Assembly (NCBI RefSeq): GCF_016545825.1
Contig: NC_052616.1
Location: 1-64,000, forward strand
Direction of reading: 5' to 3'
Source: Eucalyptus grandis
Lineage: Eukaryota > Streptophyta > Magnoliopsida > Myrtales > Myrtaceae
Length of the DNA: 64,000 bases
Positions 59,134 through 64,000 of this stretch are shown here, piece by piece. The translations under genes were made by a program, and so were the position numbers. A model generated the notes under the pieces. That model was not told where the DNA came from. It searched no databases and was given only the letters and a program-made list of their open reading frames with translations. Every line of letters begins with the position of its first letter. Position 1 is the first letter of the stretch.

Positions 59134-59640
59134 AGAGCGTTGAGTCCGTACATTTTCACTGTAGCAAGTCATTGTTCACTTTTACTATAGCACTAGACTA
59201 GGGAAAGTACTGTTCACAGTATAATCACTGTTCATAGTGTGCGAATAATTCCCTCTCGGAAGTTTCTGGTGCATTTGTTTGTATCTGAACCCATGAGCTT
59301 GGTCCTTGTGAGTGTCTTTGTGACCTCTTATTGTCTATAAAAGGCGAGGAGAGTGTAATGCGTTGGGCAAAGTCCCTTGAAGTAAAGTGAGTGTTTTGTG
59401 AAAACATCTCCATGGCTTTCTAAATCCCTCTTCTTCTCCAGCCTGGTAGGATCCGCCAAGAAATACAGCTTGGGTAGATTAGAAACATTTCCATCATGGC
59501 ATCTTTGAGTGTCTCTAAGCTCTGAACTAAAGGGCTGAGTGGTTTTTTGCTGAAAGGCTATCCCTGAAGGGCTTGAACGGGAGTTGTTCGCCCACTGTGG
59601 GATGCATACCTGCAAGAAATTTACTCTCCTTCCCTAGTTC
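59134..59640 (+). promoter_or_regulatory. Probable pararetroviral promoter and leader
   Basis: Downstream of the viral ORF end, repeated motifs like CACTGTTCA and TACTGTTCAC (59150-59240) are followed by a strong TATA box TCTATAAAAGG (59334-59344). A long non-coding leader to about 59640 comes next. This is the place and form of the single full-length-transcript promoter of caulimoviruses. A Met-tRNA primer site was not clearly found. Confidence 0.5.
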
Positions 59641-59812
59641 TAAGTCTAGGTCCATTCATGGTCTATTGAGCTGCGATTATTTTTCTATATATTGTTATGC
59701 TCAATATATTTGCTATCTTCTAATATGATTTGATTTAAATTAATATTTTTAAAAGTATGTTTACAAATTTGCATATTTAGAGATTATTTTGTCATCATTA
59801 AAAATGAGAGAT
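59641..59812 (+). mobile_element. Element 3 internal 3' end
   Basis: AT-rich sequence, GTCATCATTAAAAATGAGAGAT before the LTR, comparable to CACCATCAAAAAGGGGGAGAT of SIRE1, i.e. a decayed polypurine tract. Confidence 0.6.
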
Positions 59813-60932
59813 TATTAGGGAAATCCCTTATGATGTTTTGAATATGACAAAATAAATCAAAGGCTACTAACATGTCTGATGGATGAGTAATAGTCTATGC
59901 AGATGATAGAATGTGTAAAAGATATTATCAAAGTCTATATTTGGAATAACTAGAAGACAGACTCTATGCTGAAGCTGAACTTATTCAGACTGTGTCCAGA
60001 TCTTAAAGCTAAATCTGTTCAGAAGCAGAATATGTTCAAACTCAGATTGTAAAGTCTATTGCACTCAAACTCAAATTGTAAAGTCTATTACTCTCAGACT
60101 TTACATCCAGACTCGACCGAACGTAACACAAACCCCAAACATATAATGGCTAGTGATCTAGTTTGGATTTTATATCAAGATTGATTTGATTGACTCAATC
60201 TAATTGATTAACAATTGAATATTGAAACCAAGAACTTTATATACGAAGAAGCTCTACTTATGGAAATCAAGATTCTATTTGTATGGGCAATCAGAATCAA
60301 TTTGGGATTCTACTTCTATCACTCAACATCTACCAAATTTTCTAGATACAAATCTATCAAATTGGTAGATTGGAAGACGATCCTCTAATATACTGTCCAA
60401 CGACTAGTTTGGAAGTGGAGGAGTATTTAAGAAGATCAAGGACCGATGAGCAAGTAAGAGAGGGAGCGTAGAATTTATAATTCCAAAGTCTGAGCGAACT
60501 TCGAGTATACACTTGTCTTTGGTGAGCTTAAACGTTTGTGATCGTGAGAGAAATACCAAAAGAGTGAATTAGTGAGATAGTGTGATCTACTACTAAGTGT
60601 TTGCACTCAAAGTTGTAATCTCTTATTAATTACATAGTGGAATCCAGCTAAAACGCTATTAGTGTGGGAGAATAGACGTAGGCTTGATCTAAGCCGAACC
60701 ACTATAAATCTTATGTTCTTATTCTCATCCCTAAACTCCTTTATTTTGTTTGTAGTTCTATTTAACTGCTAAAGTCTAATCTCGCACAAAATATGCTACT
60801 CTTCAGACTCAGTTTCAAAAGTCTGTTATTCTTCAAACTCAGTTTCAGAAGAAAAATATTTCTACTGTTCTTTGCGAAAAAATTTCTTCACACATATTCA
60901 CCCCCCTCTAGGTGTTCATACTAGCACTTTCA
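59813..60932 (+). repeat. 3' LTR of copia element 3
   Basis: About 1,120 bp from TATTAGGGAAATCCC to CTAGCACTTTCA. Its last ~580 bp match the LTR at 35279-35868. Inside are AGGAGTATTTAAGAAG (a TATA-like TATTTAA), ACGTAGGCTTGATCTAAGCC and ATATTCACCCCCCTCTAGG. With that partner it brackets the pararetroviral sequence and both SIRE elements. Confidence 0.9.
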
Positions 60933-61213
60933 TCTTGAAGGGGATTGAATCGGTCCCCAAAACCTTCCAAACGCACAGGATAGAAAGGCACGTGTTTGTC
61001 ATTTTTGCAAATAAAGCGAGCTTCTACTCTTGCAAGTTGGTCCTTGGAATTTGGTATTTTCAAAAAGGTTCATTGCCACTAATTCTATACAAATATACCC
61101 ACCATCCACCACTAAATCACATTAACAAATGTGGAAATCAAAGAAATATTAATTTTCTAGAGAGGGGAAAAAAGACCTTTAGATCGAGTTCAGAGCTGCC
61201 ATGCTTGACACCT
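60933..61213. other. Probable 3' flank of the minus-strand gene
   Basis: Non-repetitive, no ORF of note. It would contain the 3' UTR of the gene ending at 61214. The 60872-61261 plus frame crosses the LTR end and is not coding. Confidence 0.4.
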
Positions 61214-63400
61214 TCAAGAGTCTTCCACCTCACACAATTTTCTCGCTTCCCTCTTAAATGACTTAAGATATAGAAGCACACCTGCTGCATGGGAACCATA
61301 GTGATGCTCAAAGATTATACCTAGTCCATTCAAGGTCTCTCCAACATCAACATCACCCAATGATAGCTGAATGGATAAAAGCTTTACCAGTTCATTTCCA
61401 CTGATGACATGATCAGCACTATAAAGCTTTTCCAGAATCTACATAGACATACAGAACTACGAGTAAAAATTCTTAAAGAAATTTTAAGAGGCTTGCACTG
61501 TCTCCATATCAAAAGCAAACTGCATTTATTAGACATATCAATCATCCTGAAATAACTCAACATCACATTATAATCATGAAGTTTCTTAAAATTTAATGTT
61601 TGTTGAGACTGAAAAAACATTTATGCAGGAGGATAGATAGTAATCTTAGTAGTGTTGATGACAATTCCCCATTTTAACCTAGGAGTGCCGTATGCCTATC
61701 AAGTTTTGAGATTATTCAAAATGCTCATGAAGAAGTTTGTACATGTCTCCACACTTCGACAAAATTTTAAATGTCACGCCCTCATGGTCACATATCCATG
61801 ACATGGACATATCCATTCATTTGCATACAACCATATCAAACTGCACTTTCAAAGTGTATTGTCCAAGCACTTGCAGCCCATGTACAAGGGGCCATGCCAA
61901 CTCCAATTTAGAAAAAATTGAAAATGAGAACCGGTAACTTGCTAGGATGTATATTATGATGCAAATTTTCTATGATACGTTTTCACCCAATTTGATGTTG
62001 CAAAGGACCTTGATAATAGAGAAACAATTCTTAAGCTTCATTGTTTAACGGTTTAGCAAAAACTAGTATTTCTCTCTTCATTTCAAAATTCGAATGCCAA
62101 AAACAACTATTTCGCAATTGATATATAGCCTCATCCACACAAAATGCCTAAGTCCACATAACTTGCTTTATCAACAGTAGACACTAACGGTTTTGCAGAA
62201 AACCTCACATCTTGATTAGCTTCGATAGATAAGATCAACTCTACAGAAATTGATCAATCTCACAAAATTCCACAAATTTAAGATTAGGCCGTATATTATG
62301 TAAACTTTAGATTCTCATGGATGACAGGGAAATGCGAATGAGTAAAAATGATGGTGCCAAACATTTCCTTTTGCCACACGGCATCCTTACTTAGTTTTAT
62401 CTTTGTTGCAAATCATCAATTCAGGTGTATATATAAAGTTGTGGGCGCGTAGAATCTTTTTAAGCCTTCAACAATCACATTCTTTTTATGTTTTTGGTCA
62501 TAACAATCATATTCTTGTTTGAGTTTGCATAAAAGGCCTTTACTTGAGACTTGAGATTCCACGAGAGGCAGAATAAATGTGTTGGTTTTTATTCGGTTTT
62601 TTGGTGAACCATATGCACTTGAATATCAAACTTTTAAGGTCCTACTGAAAAGACATAGGTAACATTTTGACAGCAGAAATTACTAGGAATACCCTGATTT
62701 CTAGGATCTACACTGATTTTTTGTCAGTGCTTTATTGACTCATCACCTGCAGTTTGTTTCACCCGCCTACTCATGCTTGATACTGAAAACACTATTTAAA
62801 TGTGAAGGTTAGATGATGCAAACAAAATCCATTTTTCACCATGAGTAGATTTTCCTATTCATACAAAGAGGATGATCTAGGCTGAGAGATTTACGAGTTC
62901 GCTTTATACAATGTCAACATTTGCATAAATTCATCATATCCATGTTTGCACGAGTCTTGACAATTGGCAGACAATTCATTTCGTGAGGTAATAGTCAGAT
63001 TTGAGAGATTATGACTAGACTTGCCCGGACGTTAGATTGTTCTATTACACTTTAAATTCCATAGTTGGTTTTTTGATCTTCTTAGTTGTCTGTTTTCCAT
63101 CTTTCCTCAAAACATACTTGTTGAATCATCAATTTTTACGTCATAGTAAACGTTACATCAACAATCATTTTGGATGTAAAGAAAAGTACAGAAAATGAGA
63201 AAAAAGGGAAACGAATAGTTAACTGCCGAGAAGTCCACAAAAGATTCTCGGGTTGCAGGACGACGAAAGTTCATGATGTTAACATAAATGCGTGTAACTC
63301 ACGGGGTTGCAAAATCGGAGCCATCAACTGAGGGGTGCGAAGAGGACGATCCTTCACTTCCGGGACCCTGTGCAACACTTGGCTGCATCTCGCTCGTCAT
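61214..63400 (-). CDS. Probable host gene of unknown function (partial model)
   Basis: First coding exon 63400-63303: ATG, then MTSEMQPSVAQGPGSEG and a Ser-rich stretch ending DFATP, with a perfect GTGAGT donor. Last exon 61438-61214: 74 residues and TGA, after a TATGTAG acceptor, phase 0. It reads ILEKLYSADHVISGNELVKL, then SLGDVDVGETLNGLGIIFEH, and ends KREARKLCEVEDS. Its codons look conserved and it is not repeat sequence. Possible inner exons are 62240-62209 (LILSIEANQD, acceptor TTTCTGTAG, donor GTGAGG, phase compatible with the last exon) and about 62955-62895 (CKHGYDEFMQMLTLYKANS, donor GTAAAT). The phases between the first exons do not close, so at least one exon is missing from my model. 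I do not recognise the family; the last exon looks helical and soluble. Confidence 0.55.
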
Positions 63401-63558
63401 TTTACAGAAGAATATAACTGCAGATTCAAGGCAAACAAAGATCAGAACATGCACAATGAAACGCTCCTTTTCCATCGAAAAAGTTCTATACTTTTTCGTT
63501 TTCTAATCAAGCGAGTGTGATAAAGCGAATACTAGCTTCGGCTCTACCAGCAACACAG

Positions 63559-63609
<51 letters not shown>

Positions 63610-64000
63610 AGGGAGGGGGTCACGACAGAGAGGGAAGGATGCGAAGAAGAAAAAGGGGGAGAGGGTGGTGGCATGCGACGAAACGAAGAAGAAAAAGGGG
63701 GATAGGTGTGTCCGTACAGAGATAGTAGGGAAGTCAAAGGTTTCTCTTGGAATGCGAAGAAGACCGGGGAAAGGATGAGGATGCGACAGAGACAAACTGA
63801 AGAAGAAGAATGAGATAAGAAGGGGCAGAGAGGCGGGGGAGGAGAAAATATTGGGTACGTCTTATGTAGCCAGCGTGGCAAACAAGAAGGCGGTGGGAGC
63901 GCAACACGTGTCCTCGTGGGACCCATAAAGTCGCGTCTGCTCCTCGACTCAGCGCTTCTTCCTCTCTCCTCTAACTCTCGTCTCGGCTGGTGGCTCGGCT
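63401..64000 (-). promoter_or_regulatory. 5' region of the minus-strand gene, possible divergent promoter
   Basis: A TCTGCAG acceptor-like site just upstream of the ATG (about 63416-63422, minus) suggests a 5' UTR intron. A GA/CT microsatellite lies at 63560-63603. An ACACGTGT G-box/ABRE-like palindrome is at 63904-63911. Beyond it the plus strand is CT-rich (63960-63985), as plant 5' leaders often are. The long minus frame 63507-63926 is low complexity (Ser/Leu/Pro) and is not taken as coding. Confidence 0.4.
63560..63616. repeat. (GA)n / GGGA microsatellite
   Basis: An uninterrupted GA run from 63560 to about 63603, followed by three GGGA-like units. Confidence 0.95.

Noticed and set aside
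63507..63926. 139-aa minus-strand frame
   Set aside because: Translation of a CT microsatellite and C-rich leader; no start context or conserved domain.

Overview
This is plant nuclear DNA, most likely from a woody eudicot. It has GT-AG introns, plant isoflavone-reductase-type genes, plant Ty1-copia and Ty3-gypsy elements, a tRNA-derived SINE and an endogenous pararetrovirus. The gene family and the SIRE-type elements with an extra 'plant transposon protein' ORF would suit Myrtaceae (Eucalyptus and relatives), but I cannot prove this from sequence alone. There are no bacterial genes, rRNA genes or CRISPR arrays.

Left third (1-27006): a tandem segmental duplication. Each unit holds a gypsy-type LTR, a three-copy ~290-bp repeat, an isoflavone reductase / phenylcoumaran benzylic ether reductase (IFR/PCBER)-like gene (A or D), a 3' flank, a truncated SINE and a second, diverged IFR-like copy (C or E). 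Only copy A (3356-6944) is intact: five exons giving 308 aa. Copy D has a destroyed splice acceptor and a frameshift. Copies C and E are frameshifted, truncated and carry a Gly-to-Arg change in the NADPH loop. B is only the exon 4 tail plus exon 5, cut by a long gypsy LTR. Unit I also gained the end of a Del/Tekay-like gypsy element (7328-12287) with a SINE inserted in its LTR. The first intron of A and D holds the same copia insertion, now a solo LTR in A and LTR-internal-LTR in D.

Middle (27007-35278): an LTR fragment that truncates copy E, a short inverted-repeat segment, then ~7 kb of a 177-bp satellite with a 2,370-bp higher-order repeat.

Right (35279-60932): a nest of retroelements. 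A SIRE-like copia element (element 3; LTRs at 35279-35868 and 59813-60932) encloses a broken endogenous caulimovirus-like sequence. That sequence is itself interrupted by two SIRE-type copia elements: a reverse-strand, 3'-truncated one (SIRE2) and a full-length forward one (SIRE1, 49270-58692, with a perfect TCATT target-site duplication). All their coding regions are decayed.

Right edge (60933-64000): low-copy sequence with a probable minus-strand host gene. Its first and last coding exons are clear; its function is not recognised. A GA/CT-rich, G-box-containing region lies at its 5' end and may be a divergent promoter.
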